Shown here piece after piece: positions 1 through 8,587 of a stretch of 64,000 nucleotides of DNA. Position numbers and translations under genes: made by a program. The stretch covers positions 1,238,504 to 1,302,503 of the forward strand of contig NZ_JADDXT010000002.1 in assembly GCF_015330165.1 (NCBI RefSeq). The letters are read 5' to 3'. Origin of the DNA: Zobellia roscoffensis (GTDB lineage: Bacteria; Bacteroidota; Bacteroidia; Flavobacteriales; Flavobacteriaceae). The notes beneath the pieces were generated by a model that was given only the letters and a program-made list of their open reading frames with translations, searched no databases and was not told the origin of the DNA. The first letter of the stretch is position 1. Each line of letters opens with the position of its first letter.

Positions 1-438
1 CTAATGTATCAAAATCGATTAGTACCAGAAAGGGTGCTGATTCAGGTAGTTCCCCCGAAACCTATAATCGGCAATCACCTTTCCAACATGTTGAATAGGA
101 GACCCCAAAATGGTTTCATCAGACGGACTATACACGTTCTATTTCATAACATGTTGCCTAGAACCGTACCTTTTTGGATTGGCAGTTTCATAAAATTGTA
201 AGATGGTTCCCCATATGCAGATTGTGTCTAGTTATTGGTTTGGTATTTTTGATGTATATTTTTACTAGTGCTATACGCTATTTAATATTGGCAAATTACC
301 AATCGGGGGGTGGTAAAAATAAGCATTTTCTTCACACGGCACACCATAAGACCCGATAATTGTTCAATCTAACTCCATCATTCGTAGAATGTTACAAATA
401 ACACAAGTGCACGGTAAATTCAAGACTAAACAACACCC
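1..438. other. Left-edge region without a supportable gene
   Basis: No intact gene can be supported here. Two plus-strand frames are open (4-201 and 174-359), but neither has a ribosome-binding site or recognisable family; the second has one hydrophobic stretch near its middle. On the minus strand one frame reads coherently between 198 and 19 apart from a single TAG, and is described separately. No terminator or promoter of good quality was seen. Confidence 0.5.
19..198 (-). pseudogene. Possible decayed coding remnant, permease-like
   Basis: Read on the minus strand, this stretch gives about 58 protein-like codons (for example SDETILGSPIQ, then GKVIADYRFRGNY) interrupted by a TAG at 141-139 and closed by TAA at 21-19. 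The DYRFRG-type phrase reminds me of the periplasmic domain of MacB/FtsX-type ABC permeases, but that is recollection, not a match I can test. There is no start codon or upstream continuation. It could be a relic of a lost gene or chance. Confidence 0.2.
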
Positions 439-1026
439 CTATTGTAAGTTTAATCTTTTCTTTTTGTAAGCCCTAAATTTTTTGTTTACATGTACCCTAT
501 TACCATCAGAGTTTTTAAAAGACAAATTCATGCTTCCACTTATCGCTTTTTGACTAATAGCGGTAATATGTACAGCACCCTTATAAATAAAATAAGGTTT
601 CTCATCTAAGTCCGTTATATTAATGAACCCGAACACTCCATTAAACTCCCTTAAGAGACTATTGGAGTTTCCTGTAATTTCATGTCTTCCCAATATGGTA
701 TTAATATCTTTCGTGGGTTTTGAAATATCCATCTCAAAAAGCTGCTCACCCTCCGTCTTATCAAAGTCTGCTTTTATCTTTATGTTCGTAAATGTAATAC
801 CATTTCTAGTTACTGTAGTATTTGATTCAAAGACCAAAGACTGTTCTAAAATTCTGGTAACGCTATCATTTATTGCCCTACTATTTAGAGTATGTGTATT
901 CTCTATAAGAAAAGATGGCGACAACGTATGGCTCACTCCAGAATTAAAAAAAAAGAAAACTGAAAGGACCAACCAAAAACTAGCTTTGGTTCCATTAAGA
1001 AAAAAGTGAAATAGTATACTATACAT
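439..1026 (-). CDS. Secreted hypothetical protein, 195 aa
   Basis: I do not recognise a family. The protein starts with a short N-terminus followed by a hydrophobic segment (about residues 15-33) that looks like a signal peptide or anchor, then a polar domain rich in beta-type alternation, ending in a very basic tail (KKKRLNLQ). An ATG start at 1026 lies 7 bp after the stop of the small gene at 1034-1204, so the two are probably co-transcribed. The pair diverges from the LytTR response regulator at 1566, which suggests, without proof, that it is a target of that system. An export-dependent envelope role is the most that can be inferred. Confidence 0.6.
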   Translation of the reverse strand: MYSILFHFFLNGTKASFWLVLSVFFFFNSGVSHTLSPSFLIENTHTLNSRAINDSVTRILEQSLVFESNTTVTRNGITFTNIKIKADFDKTEGEQLFEMDISKPTKDINTILGRHEITGNSNSLLREFNGVFGFINITDLDEKPYFIYKGAVHITAISQKAISGSMNLSFKNSDGNRVHVNKKFRAYKKKRLNLQ

Positions 1027-1033
1027 AGTTTTA

Positions 1034-1204
1034 CTATTTTTTAGAATTCCGTATCGACTCTTCTTGAGCGATTAGAGTGTTGTCAACAAACTGGTCCCCA
1101 ATGACCAAATCGTTATCCGATTTAGTTATCTCATTTGTATCCGTCAAAGCTGCCACTACTAATGTAATGACAAGTAATGCGAACATGAACATACATTTTT
1201 TCAT
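1034..1204 (-). CDS. Small exported or membrane protein, 56 aa
   Basis: The protein opens MKKCMFMFALL, with a basic start followed by a hydrophobic segment to about residue 20, then a 36-residue acidic and polar tail. That is the shape of a signal peptide plus short secreted peptide, or of a single-pass membrane protein. The frame is open further upstream to 1261, but the ATG at 1204 places a Lys pair directly before the hydrophobic core and is the better start. It lies 7 bp upstream of the 195-aa gene in the same direction. A pair of 13-bp direct repeats lies 120-153 bp upstream. Function unknown. Confidence 0.55.
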   Translation of the reverse strand: MKKCMFMFALLVITLVVAALTDTNEITKSDNDLVIGDQFVDNTLIAQEESIRNSKK

Positions 1205-1323
1205 TGCTTTTGTTATTAGTTTTACCTTATAAGGGTTTGCTATAAAAACCTGGGGAAACATTAATAACCATGAATACTCATAGGGCTAAAGTAATGTTGA
1301 ACATCCTTCAGAAATAATTCTTA

Positions 1324-1357
1324 TGTATAAATGGTATATTTTTCTGTATAAATGGTA
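1324..1357. promoter_or_regulatory. Paired direct repeats, candidate LytTR operator
   Basis: The 13-mer TGTATAAATGGTA occurs exactly at 1324-1336 and again at 1345-1357, 21 bp start to start. LytTR-domain regulators typically bind two direct repeats about 21-22 bp apart, and a LytTR regulator is encoded just downstream. Assigning it as the operator is inference. Confidence 0.5.
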
Positions 1358-1531
1358 AATGCCTTATTTTAACAGGGTTCATAGCGACTTTAGAAGCTTT
1401 TTTTATTTATAAACAGTACTAAAATCACTCTATAAGACACCTTCTTGACCAATTTTGTCACTTTTTATACCAAACACACTTTAATTATCTCCATCGGTAC
1501 ATCTTTGTTATCATAAAACATGCCATACGGT

Positions 1532-1539
1532 TAAATTTG
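1532..1539 (+). promoter_or_regulatory. Candidate -7 box for the response regulator
   Basis: TAAATTTG matches the Bacteroidota -7 consensus TAnnTTTG and lies 26 bp before the ATG at 1566. A TTTG at 1504-1507 could be the -33 element, but its spacing (24 bp) is slightly long. Confidence 0.45.
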
Positions 1540-1565
1540 TTTACTTTACCTTAAAGTATAATTCT

Positions 1566-2300
1566 ATGATCGAAGCCGTAATCGTTGATGATGAAATAAA
1601 GGCACTACAAAGCCTTTCTTGGGAACTAACCAATTTTAGCGATGAAATAAAGGTAGAAGCGTCCTTTACAGACCCCTTTGAGGCATTGACCTACTTAGAT
1701 AAAAACACACCGGACTGTCTTTTCTTGGATATTGAAATGCCAACGATGGATGGCTTTCAATTCATTCAAAAATTAACCAATAAAAACTTTCCTGTAGTTA
1801 TCACTACGGCTTATAACCAATACGCTATAAAAGCTTTAAAGAACGAGGCCATAGATTATCTCCTTAAACCTATTGATACAGATGATTTAAAAGAGACTAT
1901 TGCCAAGATCAGAAAACACAACGCTAAAAACTTTACGGCAGACAGATTAGAAAGGCTTTTACTGAACTTTAATTCTAATGCAAAGCACAAAAAAATAACT
2001 TTCAACACAGACGGGAAATTAGTTTTTCTAGATAGCGATGAAATTCTTTATGCGGAGTCCGACGGGAATTATAGCACCATATTTTTAGCAGATGGACACA
2101 AAATTGTCCTTACCAAAAAATTGAAAGAAGTAAACGAACTATTACCAGCCGATTCTTTTTTTAGAATCCATAATTCATTCATTATCAACCTTACCAAAAT
2201 AAAAGAGTTTTTGAAAACCGATGGATATGTTATTTTGGAATCCAACCATAAGATTCCCGTTTCCAGACAAAAGAAATCAGATTTTCTGGATATGCTCTAA
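1566..2300 (+). CDS. LytTR-family response regulator
   Basis: This is a two-component response regulator of the AlgR/LytR type, 244 aa. Residues 1-120 form a receiver domain with the acidic pair D8-D9, the phospho-acceptor D55 in LFLDIEMP and the conserved Lys in YLLKPID. Residues about 140-240 form a LytTR DNA-binding domain (LYAESDGNYS, RIHNSFIINL, PVSRQKK). LytTR domains bind direct repeats. The cognate kinase starts 8 bp downstream, so the two genes form an operon with the regulator first. The exact 13-bp repeats at 1324-1357 suggest autoregulation or control of the divergent small genes. Confidence 0.95.
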   Translation: MIEAVIVDDEIKALQSLSWELTNFSDEIKVEASFTDPFEALTYLDKNTPDCLFLDIEMPTMDGFQFIQKLTNKNFPVVITTAYNQYAIKALKNEAIDYLLKPIDTDDLKETIAKIRKHNAKNFTADRLERLLLNFNSNAKHKKITFNTDGKLVFLDSDEILYAESDGNYSTIFLADGHKIVLTKKLKEVNELLPADSFFRIHNSFIINLTKIKEFLKTDGYVILESNHKIPVSRQKKSDFLDML

Positions 2301-2308
2301 AATGATTA

Positions 2309-4291
2309 ATGCATTCGCAAATAAAAAATAAAACTATCTCGCGTTCCAGATGCCTTTTTCATTTGGCCAAATTATATATACTCCTATTTGGTCTACTATA
2401 CACCAACATTGGTAATAGTCAAGACATTCCGGAAACGTTCAAAAAAACCGTAGACAGTCTAGTAAGCGAAGCTCCAAAAGATTATTTGGACATACATTCC
2501 GTAATGAAAAAGCACAAGACAGATACGCTTCTTATGCGCTATTTCTCTACGGTTTCATTAGACAAAAACTATACTTCGGGCCAAATCTATTCTTACAATG
2601 AACTGGGGAGGGCCTACCGCAACAAGTCTCAGTATGTACACGCTGTTGAATTCCATAAAAAAGCATTGAGCATTGCCGACAAGGCAAACGATATAGAGTT
2701 TAAAGTGGCCAGCTTAAATGATCTGGGGGTCGTTTTCCGTAGAACATCTTCTTTGCGTACTGCTATGGATTACAACCAACAGGCTATAGAATTAGCAGAA
2801 ACCGTAAAGAAGGAAGAACGCTCCAAAAACTTACAAAAAAGTATAAACGTTTCACTCAACTCCATTGGTAACTTATACACTAGACTTGACCAGTATGGCC
2901 AGGCCATAGATTACTTTAAAAGGTCCCTGGTTCTAGAAACCGAATTGGGCAACACTTTAGGCATGGCCATTAATTATGGTAATATTGGTAATTGTCTTGA
3001 AGCTATGGGCCAGTTAGACGAAGCTCTTGAAAACTACCGTACTTCCCTTGCCTATAACGAAGAAATCAATAACGATATGGGCCGTGTCATCTGCAAAACG
3101 AACATAGCTAAAGTATATTTAAAAAAGGGACTTATAAAAGACGCAACTAAACTTCTAAAACCCATCTTGCCTATTGCAGAAAAGACATCAGATGGTTTTC
3201 TCATCTCACCTATATACATAAACCTTGGATGGGGAGAGATGGAAACAGGAGATTATGTAAATGCAGAAAAAAATATAATGGAAGGCCTGCGGGTAGCAGA
3301 AAAATTCAATCTAAGGAACGAATCCGCAAGAGCAAGCCACTTACTCACCGAACTTTTCCAAAAAACTGGTGATTACAAAAAAGCACTCACCTATAATTTA
3401 AAAGCGACAGCGCTTGACGAAGAAATCGTGAATGAAAATACCGTTCGTTACGTAAATGATATCATTTTTAGATACGATTCGGAGAAGAAGAATAGCGAAA
3501 TTCAAATTTTGGCAAAAGAAAATGAAGCAGTTCAAATGAAGCTTCGTACTAGTCGTACTACCCTTCTTATTGGCGGTATCGCCTTGGCATTATTGGCCGG
3601 CATTTTTTACATACTCTACAGACAATATCAACTAAAAAATGAAAAAAAGGTGCTGACCTTAGAGCAGAGTATGTTGCGAAGCCAGATGAATCCGCACTTT
3701 CTGTTCAATTCTTTAAATTCCATAAAACTGTATATTATTAATAATGAGCAAAAAAATGCAGTTCATTATTTGAATAAGTTCTCAAAATTGGTGCGAAAAA
3801 TTCTTGAAGCATCCTCTATGCGCGAAATTCCGTTAGCGGAAGAATTAGAAACTGTAGAGTTATACATGAACATAGAAAACATCCGTTTTTCAAATGAAAT
3901 AGATTTTAAAATTAGAGTTGCAGAAAATATAGATACGCACACCGTAAAAATTCCATCTTTAATCCTTCAACCCTTCTTGGAGAATGCTATTTGGCACGGT
4001 CTTTCTCCAAAAACAGGTGAAAAAATCGTAGACCTGCGTATTACAAAAGACAAACTAGATTTTATTCATATTGCCATTTCAGACAATGGTATTGGCCGGG
4101 TTGCAGCAGAAAAAATTAAACAGAATAAAGTGCTAAAACGAAAGTCTGTTGGAATTGATATTACCAAAGAACGGCTAGCTAATTTCTCAAAAGACCTGCA
4201 AAACTCTTTTGATGTAGAAATTGTAGACCTATATGACGAAAACCATAAACCCTTAGGAACAAGGGTAATACTTCACATTCCTACGATTTAG
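2309..4291 (+). CDS. TPR-containing LytS-type sensor histidine kinase
   Basis: This 660-aa kinase has a hydrophobic N-terminal segment (about residues 18-36, signal peptide or anchor), a run of tetratricopeptide repeats to about residue 370, a membrane helix at about 415-436, and a C-terminal His_kinase plus HATPase module. The phospho-accepting His is H463 in MNPHFLFN; the N box is in QPFLENAIWHG and the G1 box in DNGIG. TPRs in the periplasm probably mediate protein or peptide sensing; no classical ligand domain is present. It follows the LytTR regulator by 8 bp and overlaps the 3' end of the convergent DUF3109 gene by 11 bp. The signal is unknown. Confidence 0.92.
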   Translation: MHSQIKNKTISRSRCLFHLAKLYILLFGLLYTNIGNSQDIPETFKKTVDSLVSEAPKDYLDIHSVMKKHKTDTLLMRYFSTVSLDKNYTSGQIYSYNELGRAYRNKSQYVHAVEFHKKALSIADKANDIEFKVASLNDLGVVFRRTSSLRTAMDYNQQAIELAETVKKEERSKNLQKSINVSLNSIGNLYTRLDQYGQAIDYFKRSLVLETELGNTLGMAINYGNIGNCLEAMGQLDEALENYRTSLAYNEEINNDMGRVICKTNIAKVYLKKGLIKDATKLLKPILPIAEKTSDGFLISPIYINLGWGEMETGDYVNAEKNIMEGLRVAEKFNLRNESARASHLLTELFQKTGDYKKALTYNLKATALDEEIVNENTVRYVNDIIFRYDSEKKNSEIQILAKENEAVQMKLRTSRTTLLIGGIALALLAGIFYILYRQYQLKNEKKVLTLEQSMLRSQMNPHFLFNSLNSIKLYIINNEQKNAVHYLNKFSKLVRKILEASSMREIPLAEELETVELYMNIENIRFSNEIDFKIRVAENIDTHTVKIPSLILQPFLENAIWHGLSPKTGEKIVDLRITKDKLDFIHIAISDNGIGRVAAEKIKQNKVLKRKSVGIDITKERLANFSKDLQNSFDVEIVDLYDENHKPLGTRVILHIPTI

Positions 4292-4853
4292 AATGTTCTG
4301 CGGCAATTTGTTCCAATTCTTGGTACCATGCTTCGCCAAACTTTCTAATGAGTGCTTCCTTCACAAATTTGTAAATAGGCACCTTAAGCTCATCGCCTAA
4401 AGCACAAGCAGGATCACAAATATTCCATTGATGATAATTTACTGCTGTAAGCTCTGTATACTCGCGTATACGAACAGGGTACAAATGGCATGAAACTGGC
4501 TTCTTCCACTTTACTTCTCCTTGGTTATAAGCCTCTTCAATTCCGCATTTTGCAGTTCCATTGTCCGCGAAGACCACATAGGCACACTCACTATCGTTTA
4601 CCAAAGGTGTTTCCCATTCACCATCATCTCCCTTTACAAAAGCACCCTGCTCTTCTATAGCTTCAATACCTTCCTTTCTAAGAAAGGGCTTTACTTTACT
4701 ATAGATATCTACAAGAATTTCAGTCTCTTCATCCTCTAAAGGAGCGCCTGCATTACCGTCTACACAACACTGACCCTTACAGGCCGAAATATTACAGACA
4801 AAATCGTTCTCGATAATTTGTTCTGACACTATTGTTTTCCCCAATTGAAACAT
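4281..4853 (-). CDS. DUF3109 family cysteine-rich protein
   Basis: This 190-aa cytoplasmic protein belongs to the DUF3109 group, related in appearance to YkgJ-type Cys clusters. An early cluster CNISACKGQCC (from about residue 20), a later KCGIEEA Cys, SCHLYPVRI and ICDPACALG together supply at least eight cysteines, a pattern suited to binding zinc or an Fe-S cluster. The biochemical function is not established. The ATG at 4853 lies 18 bp downstream of a minus-strand -7 box (4879-4872). Its 3' end overlaps that of the sensor kinase gene in convergent orientation. Confidence 0.85.
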   Translation of the reverse strand: MFQLGKTIVSEQIIENDFVCNISACKGQCCVDGNAGAPLEDEETEILVDIYSKVKPFLRKEGIEAIEEQGAFVKGDDGEWETPLVNDSECAYVVFADNGTAKCGIEEAYNQGEVKWKKPVSCHLYPVRIREYTELTAVNYHQWNICDPACALGDELKVPIYKFVKEALIRKFGEAWYQELEQIAAEHSKS

Positions 4854-4871
4854 ACCCCAGGTTTAGATGGG

Positions 4872-4879
4872 CAAAGATA
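4872..4879 (-). promoter_or_regulatory. Candidate -7 box for the DUF3109 gene
   Basis: Minus-strand TATCTTTG fits TAnnTTTG and ends 18 bp before the ATG at 4853. No convincing -33 element was seen. Confidence 0.45.
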
Positions 4880-4945
4880 CTTTTTAAAAGGATTATTAAC
4901 AGTAATTTATTCTATATCTATGCTTAAAATCGGTTTAATTAAATG

Positions 4946-4953
4946 TAATTTTG
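4946..4953 (+). promoter_or_regulatory. Candidate -7 box for the MarC gene
   Basis: TAATTTTG fits TAnnTTTG and ends 16 bp before the MarC ATG. A TAAGG purine stretch directly before the start could serve as a ribosome-binding site. Confidence 0.45.
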
Positions 4954-4969
4954 CGAAAAATTTTAAGGT

Positions 4970-5548
4970 ATGGATATACAATTCGATCTTCGAGAAATTG
5001 CAACCGCTACCATGGTACTTTTTGCCGTTATTGATATTTTAGGAAGTATCCCTATAATTATTAGTTTACGAAAAAAAGTAGGGCATATTGAATCTGAAAA
5101 AGCTTCTATTGTCTCGTTGCTTATTATGGTTGCCTTTCTTTTTGTTGGAGAAAAAATATTAAAATTAATAGGCATAGATGTGTATTCTTTTGCTGTAGCG
5201 GGTTCCTTTATTCTATTTTTTCTTGCTCTAGAAATGATATTGGGCATTACGCTTTATAAGGAAGATGAGCCCGAAAGCGCATCTATAGTCCCCATTGCCT
5301 TCCCATTAATAGCAGGTGCGGGAACCTTAACTGCATTACTTTCACTACGGGCTGAATTTAGAGTAGAGAACATCATTGTTGCCATTGCGCTAAACACTAT
5401 TTTTGTATTCCTAGTTTTGAAGTCTTCAAAAAGAATAGAAAGAGTCCTAGGCCAAAATGGATTAAACGTAATTAGAAAAGTATTTGGGGTTATTCTATTG
5501 GCCATAGCCGTAAAACTATTTGCAGCCAACGTTAACGAGTTATTCTAG
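4970..5548 (+). CDS. MarC family integral membrane protein
   Basis: This 192-aa protein is almost entirely membrane helices (about six), matching the MarC/UPF0056 family in length and in motifs near the N-terminus (FAVIDILGSIPI) and centre (PLIAGAGTLTALLSL). The family was named from the mar locus, but a role in antibiotic resistance was not upheld, and its substrate is unknown. A divergent promoter region separates it from the DUF3109 gene. A 68-aa membrane protein follows 30 bp downstream and is probably co-transcribed. Confidence 0.9.
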   Translation: MDIQFDLREIATATMVLFAVIDILGSIPIIISLRKKVGHIESEKASIVSLLIMVAFLFVGEKILKLIGIDVYSFAVAGSFILFFLALEMILGITLYKEDEPESASIVPIAFPLIAGAGTLTALLSLRAEFRVENIIVAIALNTIFVFLVLKSSKRIERVLGQNGLNVIRKVFGVILLAIAVKLFAANVNELF

Positions 5549-5578
5549 GATATACAGTAAAGAATTAAAAAGTTAAAA

Positions 5579-5785
5579 ATGAACAAGACATTGACCATAA
5601 TCCTAGTTGTAGCGGCTATTGCACTTATTGCATACAACGTTACTATGATTGATTTTCAAAATCCTTTTAATGGAGATAGTACTATTGCCCTAATTGGGAT
5701 TGTAGCTTCACTTTGCGCCGTGCTACTACTATTAATTTTCAGGACGAGTAAAAAAATACAACAAAAAGTACAACAAAGGGATTAA
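5579..5785 (+). CDS. Small two-helix membrane protein, 68 aa
   Basis: Two hydrophobic segments (about residues 4-22 and 36-54) are joined by a short polar loop, and the tail is basic and glutamine-rich (KKIQQKVQQRD). I recognise no family beyond small flavobacterial membrane proteins placed next to marC. It begins 30 bp after marC, and its last four bases overlap the 3' end of the convergent protease gene. Confidence 0.65.
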   Translation: MNKTLTIILVVAAIALIAYNVTMIDFQNPFNGDSTIALIGIVASLCAVLLLLIFRTSKKIQQKVQQRD

Positions 5786-7407
5786 TTGCTGCTTTCAATA
5801 GCTTCCGCTTCTTCTTGTTCTACTACAGGATTATCTAGTTTAAGTATCTCCTGTAACATTTTGTCTTCTTTACTTTTTATTTTTGCATGTATGTTGGCTC
5901 CAAACAGTTGTTCTGCCAATGCTGCCTTTAAGTATAGTTTAATGCTGTCTTCATAGTCATAGAAATTCATTCTTAGATTTCTACTGACAGAGTAATCTAC
6001 AAATTTTTCAAAAAGAATATCATCTACTTTAAAATCATTGATGAATTCTTCTTTTGAAAAAGAATTGTATCGTTTTCTGTCACCATCTAAATGCTCAAAA
6101 ATAAAATAGGAAAGCCATCCAAAGCTATCCATGCTTTCTACAGCTTCTTCTTCATTAGATCCTATTGGCACAAAAACATCTGGAATAATCCCACCACCAC
6201 CATACACCACTTTGCCTTTGGGTGTGGTAAATTTTAATGAATCAGCCACTTTTATGCTGTCTACAGTAACCAGCTCACCACTGTGGTACCTATCGGTAAA
6301 CTTTTTATAGTAGTCGTCATTTCCGTTTTCATAAGACTTCTGAATACTCCGTCCCGTAGGCGTGTAATATCGAGAAACTGTAAGACGTACGGCAGAACCA
6401 TCACCCAACTCCATCTCCCGCTGTACCAAACCTTTACCAAACGAACGGCGACCAACTATAGTACCTATATCATTATCCTGCAGGGCCCCAGCTATAATTT
6501 CGCTTGCAGACGCAGAACGCTCATTGATTAGAACATAGACCGGTTTATCTTCAAACCTACCTTTTGAGGTGGCATGAATTTTATTGATTTTCCCTTTTTT
6601 GTTCTTGGTGAAGAGAATCAGCTTTCCATCTTTAAGAAATTCATCTGCCATTTGCTCGGCAACACCCAAATAACCACCAGGGTTATCTCTTAAATCCAAC
6701 GTTAACTTCCGGGCCCCTTGCTTAATTAATTCGGACAATGCAGATTTAAACTCTTTATAAGTAGACTCCGCAAAACGATTCACCTTTATATATGCCATGT
6801 CTTTGGTTAACATATAATAAGATTCCACACTTTTTATGGGAACAATATCTCTTTTTACGTTTACGGTAAATATTTTATCGTCTTCTTTTCTATAGACCTT
6901 CAGTTTTACCGAACTGCCTTTTTCTCCTTTTAGTTTACCTACAATATCTTCACTGGCCAAGGCTTTGCCGTACAAGGTATCGCTATCGGCCATTAAAATA
7001 CGATCGCCGGCTTTTATCCCTTTTAAATAACTAGGTCCCTTTGGCACTGTTCTAATAACTGAAATAGTGTCTTTATAAGGATAAAAATTTATACCAATAC
7101 CAACAAAATCACCTTTCATATTCTCTGAAACACGATCCATTTCATTTTTAGGAATGTATACGGAATGAGGATCCAGTTTCTCTAAAATCTGATTTACGGT
7201 TACATCTACAATACTGTCAGTATCAATATCATCTACATACTCATAATCTATATAATCAATGAGTCTATTGAGTTTGTCTTTTTTGGAATTGGTGGTAAAG
7301 AGTTTCTCCGGTGAATCTGCAAAATGCAATTTTCCGCCAACAAAAATACCTAGGGCAAGTGCTGCAGCTATAACGGTAGGCCATATGTAGTTTTGTTGTC
7401 GTTTCAT
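5782..7407 (-). CDS. Carboxy-terminal processing protease, S41 family
   Basis: This 541-aa exported serine protease has an N-terminal membrane or signal segment (about residues 9-27), a PDZ domain (about 95-180) and the S41 catalytic core (about 195-370). The expected Ser-Lys dyad is visible as S300 in NERSASASE and K325 in RSFGKGLVQ, with the 25-residue spacing of the family. Substrate strands are recognised at the C-terminus in DLRDNPGG. The C-terminal 150 residues extend past the core, as in many Bacteroidota homologues. It acts in the periplasm on C-terminally tagged or misfolded proteins. The dCMP deaminase lies 2 bp upstream in the same direction, so they are likely co-transcribed. Confidence 0.94.
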   Translation of the reverse strand: MKRQQNYIWPTVIAAALALGIFVGGKLHFADSPEKLFTTNSKKDKLNRLIDYIDYEYVDDIDTDSIVDVTVNQILEKLDPHSVYIPKNEMDRVSENMKGDFVGIGINFYPYKDTISVIRTVPKGPSYLKGIKAGDRILMADSDTLYGKALASEDIVGKLKGEKGSSVKLKVYRKEDDKIFTVNVKRDIVPIKSVESYYMLTKDMAYIKVNRFAESTYKEFKSALSELIKQGARKLTLDLRDNPGGYLGVAEQMADEFLKDGKLILFTKNKKGKINKIHATSKGRFEDKPVYVLINERSASASEIIAGALQDNDIGTIVGRRSFGKGLVQREMELGDGSAVRLTVSRYYTPTGRSIQKSYENGNDDYYKKFTDRYHSGELVTVDSIKVADSLKFTTPKGKVVYGGGGIIPDVFVPIGSNEEEAVESMDSFGWLSYFIFEHLDGDRKRYNSFSKEEFINDFKVDDILFEKFVDYSVSRNLRMNFYDYEDSIKLYLKAALAEQLFGANIHAKIKSKEDKMLQEILKLDNPVVEQEEAEAIESSN

Positions 7408-7409
7408 AA

Positions 7410-7859
7410 TTATATTGCCTCGTCTACCTCTTCTTCAATTTCGGGTAAATGCACTAATTCTATACCTGCTCGTTCTAAAAATTGTAATCCCGAGTCGTCT
7501 TTATAAGCCCGTGTGTATACAACACGTTTTATGCCAGACTGATGAATTAACTTACTACACTCTCTACATGGTGATAGTGTAATATAGAGGGTTGCCCCTT
7601 CACAGGATTGAGTAGAAGAGGCTACTTTGCTGATAGCATTGGCCTCAGCGTGTAAAACATACCATTTGGTATACCCTTCTTCATCTTCGCATATGTTTTC
7701 AAAACCCGTTGGCGTACCATTGTAACCATCAGATATGATCATTCTGTCCTTTACAATTATGGCACCCACCTGTTTTCTCTCGCAATAGGAAAGCTTGCCC
7801 CATTCTTGAGCCATGCGCAGATATGCCTTATCGTATTTTGTTTGTTTTATTTTTTTCAT
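7410..7859 (-). CDS. dCMP deaminase family protein
   Basis: This zinc-dependent deaminase is of the ComEB/deoxycytidylate deaminase type, converting dCMP to dUMP for dTTP synthesis. Zinc ligands and the catalytic Glu are seen as HAEANAI and PCRECSK; GYNGTPTG is the typical substrate-side motif. The frame continues to a GTG at 7886, but the ATG at 7859 gives the usual N-terminus (MKKIKQTKYDKAYLRMA) and lies just after a near-consensus -7 box (TATCTTCG, 7872-7865). That leaves almost no leader. The ctp protease gene starts 2 bp downstream. Confidence 0.92.
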   Translation of the reverse strand: MKKIKQTKYDKAYLRMAQEWGKLSYCERKQVGAIIVKDRMIISDGYNGTPTGFENICEDEEGYTKWYVLHAEANAISKVASSTQSCEGATLYITLSPCRECSKLIHQSGIKRVVYTRAYKDDSGLQFLERAGIELVHLPEIEEEVDEAI

Positions 7860-7983
7860 GGACTGCGAAGATACAACAATAGACACATGTGCTAATTATC
7901 TTACCTGCAATACAACTAAGATACCCGCTTTTAAAAAGCCCAACAATAATAAGGGGTTAATTTTAAGTGAAAATACTGAGTTG

Positions 7984-8568
7984 CTATAGCGGAAACGTAC
8001 GAATGAGCATTGGTATTGTTAGAAGTATTATTAAAATAGATGTAATTACGACGAATAGCACTTTCTTTAATTTCGTAATTGTAATTATAACCCAACTTAG
8101 TGCCAAAACCGAAACCACGATGGCAACCTGTGAGAGCTCAATGCCGGCTGCAAAGCCCAAAAGTGGCACTAATTTGCTATCCTCCTCAGCCATAAGCATT
8201 CTAAAGTAGTTGCTAAAACCAAAACCGTGAATTAAACCAAATATCAATGTAGCCAGCACATGCCCTTGCATGTTTTTAACCGTCGCCATATTGCGCATAA
8301 ACACCAGATTAAAAACAGCGGTCATCATTATGGTTACGGGAATCAAAAACTCTATAAGGCTAACATCTACCGTTACGGCGTCATACGCACTTAACGACAG
8401 TGACAAGCAGTGAGCTATGGTAAAAACAGTAGCCAACAATACTACTTTCTTCCAGTTTTTAAAGGAGAATGGAACAGCCAATGCTGCTAAAAAAAGAATG
8501 TGATCATATGCATTAACATCTAATACATGATTTAGACCCATCCTTATGTAGAACAAAAATTCCTCCAT
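7984..8568 (-). CDS. HupE/UreJ family membrane protein
   Basis: This 194-aa protein has about six predicted helices and resembles the HupE/UreJ-2 group. Histidines and acidic residues sit in the membrane part (GLNHVLDVNAYDHILF, FTIAHCLSL, GLIHGFGFSNYF), the feature linked to nickel transport in HupE and UreJ. No hydrogenase or urease gene lies nearby, so nickel is unproven, and another metal or a different role is possible. It lies 19 bp downstream of the TerB-DnaJ gene on the same strand. Confidence 0.8.
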   Translation of the reverse strand: MEEFLFYIRMGLNHVLDVNAYDHILFLAALAVPFSFKNWKKVVLLATVFTIAHCLSLSLSAYDAVTVDVSLIEFLIPVTIMMTAVFNLVFMRNMATVKNMQGHVLATLIFGLIHGFGFSNYFRMLMAEEDSKLVPLLGFAAGIELSQVAIVVSVLALSWVIITITKLKKVLFVVITSILIILLTIPMLIRTFPL

Positions 8569-8587
8569 TTTTGAATATCACTTTAGG

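Larger units (their letters stand above)
1262..1565. other. Divergent intergenic region upstream of the LytTR system
   Basis: This 304-bp AT-rich gap separates the small minus-strand gene from the response regulator. It holds a pair of 13-bp direct repeats (1324-1357) and a candidate -7 box (1532-1539), both listed separately. Nothing else is evident. Confidence 0.6.

Noticed and set aside
4..359. Two plus-strand open frames (65 and 61 codons) at the left edge.
   Set aside because: No ribosome-binding site, no family resemblance, and composition not protein-like; the hydrophobic stretch in the second alone is not enough.
623..1009. Plus-strand 128-codon frame opposite the 195-aa gene.
   Set aside because: Antisense to a better gene with a signal peptide and operon context; its reading is low-complexity hydrophobic.
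7984..8568. Nickel transporter for a hydrogenase or urease cluster.
   Set aside because: No such enzyme genes are in the window, so only the family name is given.
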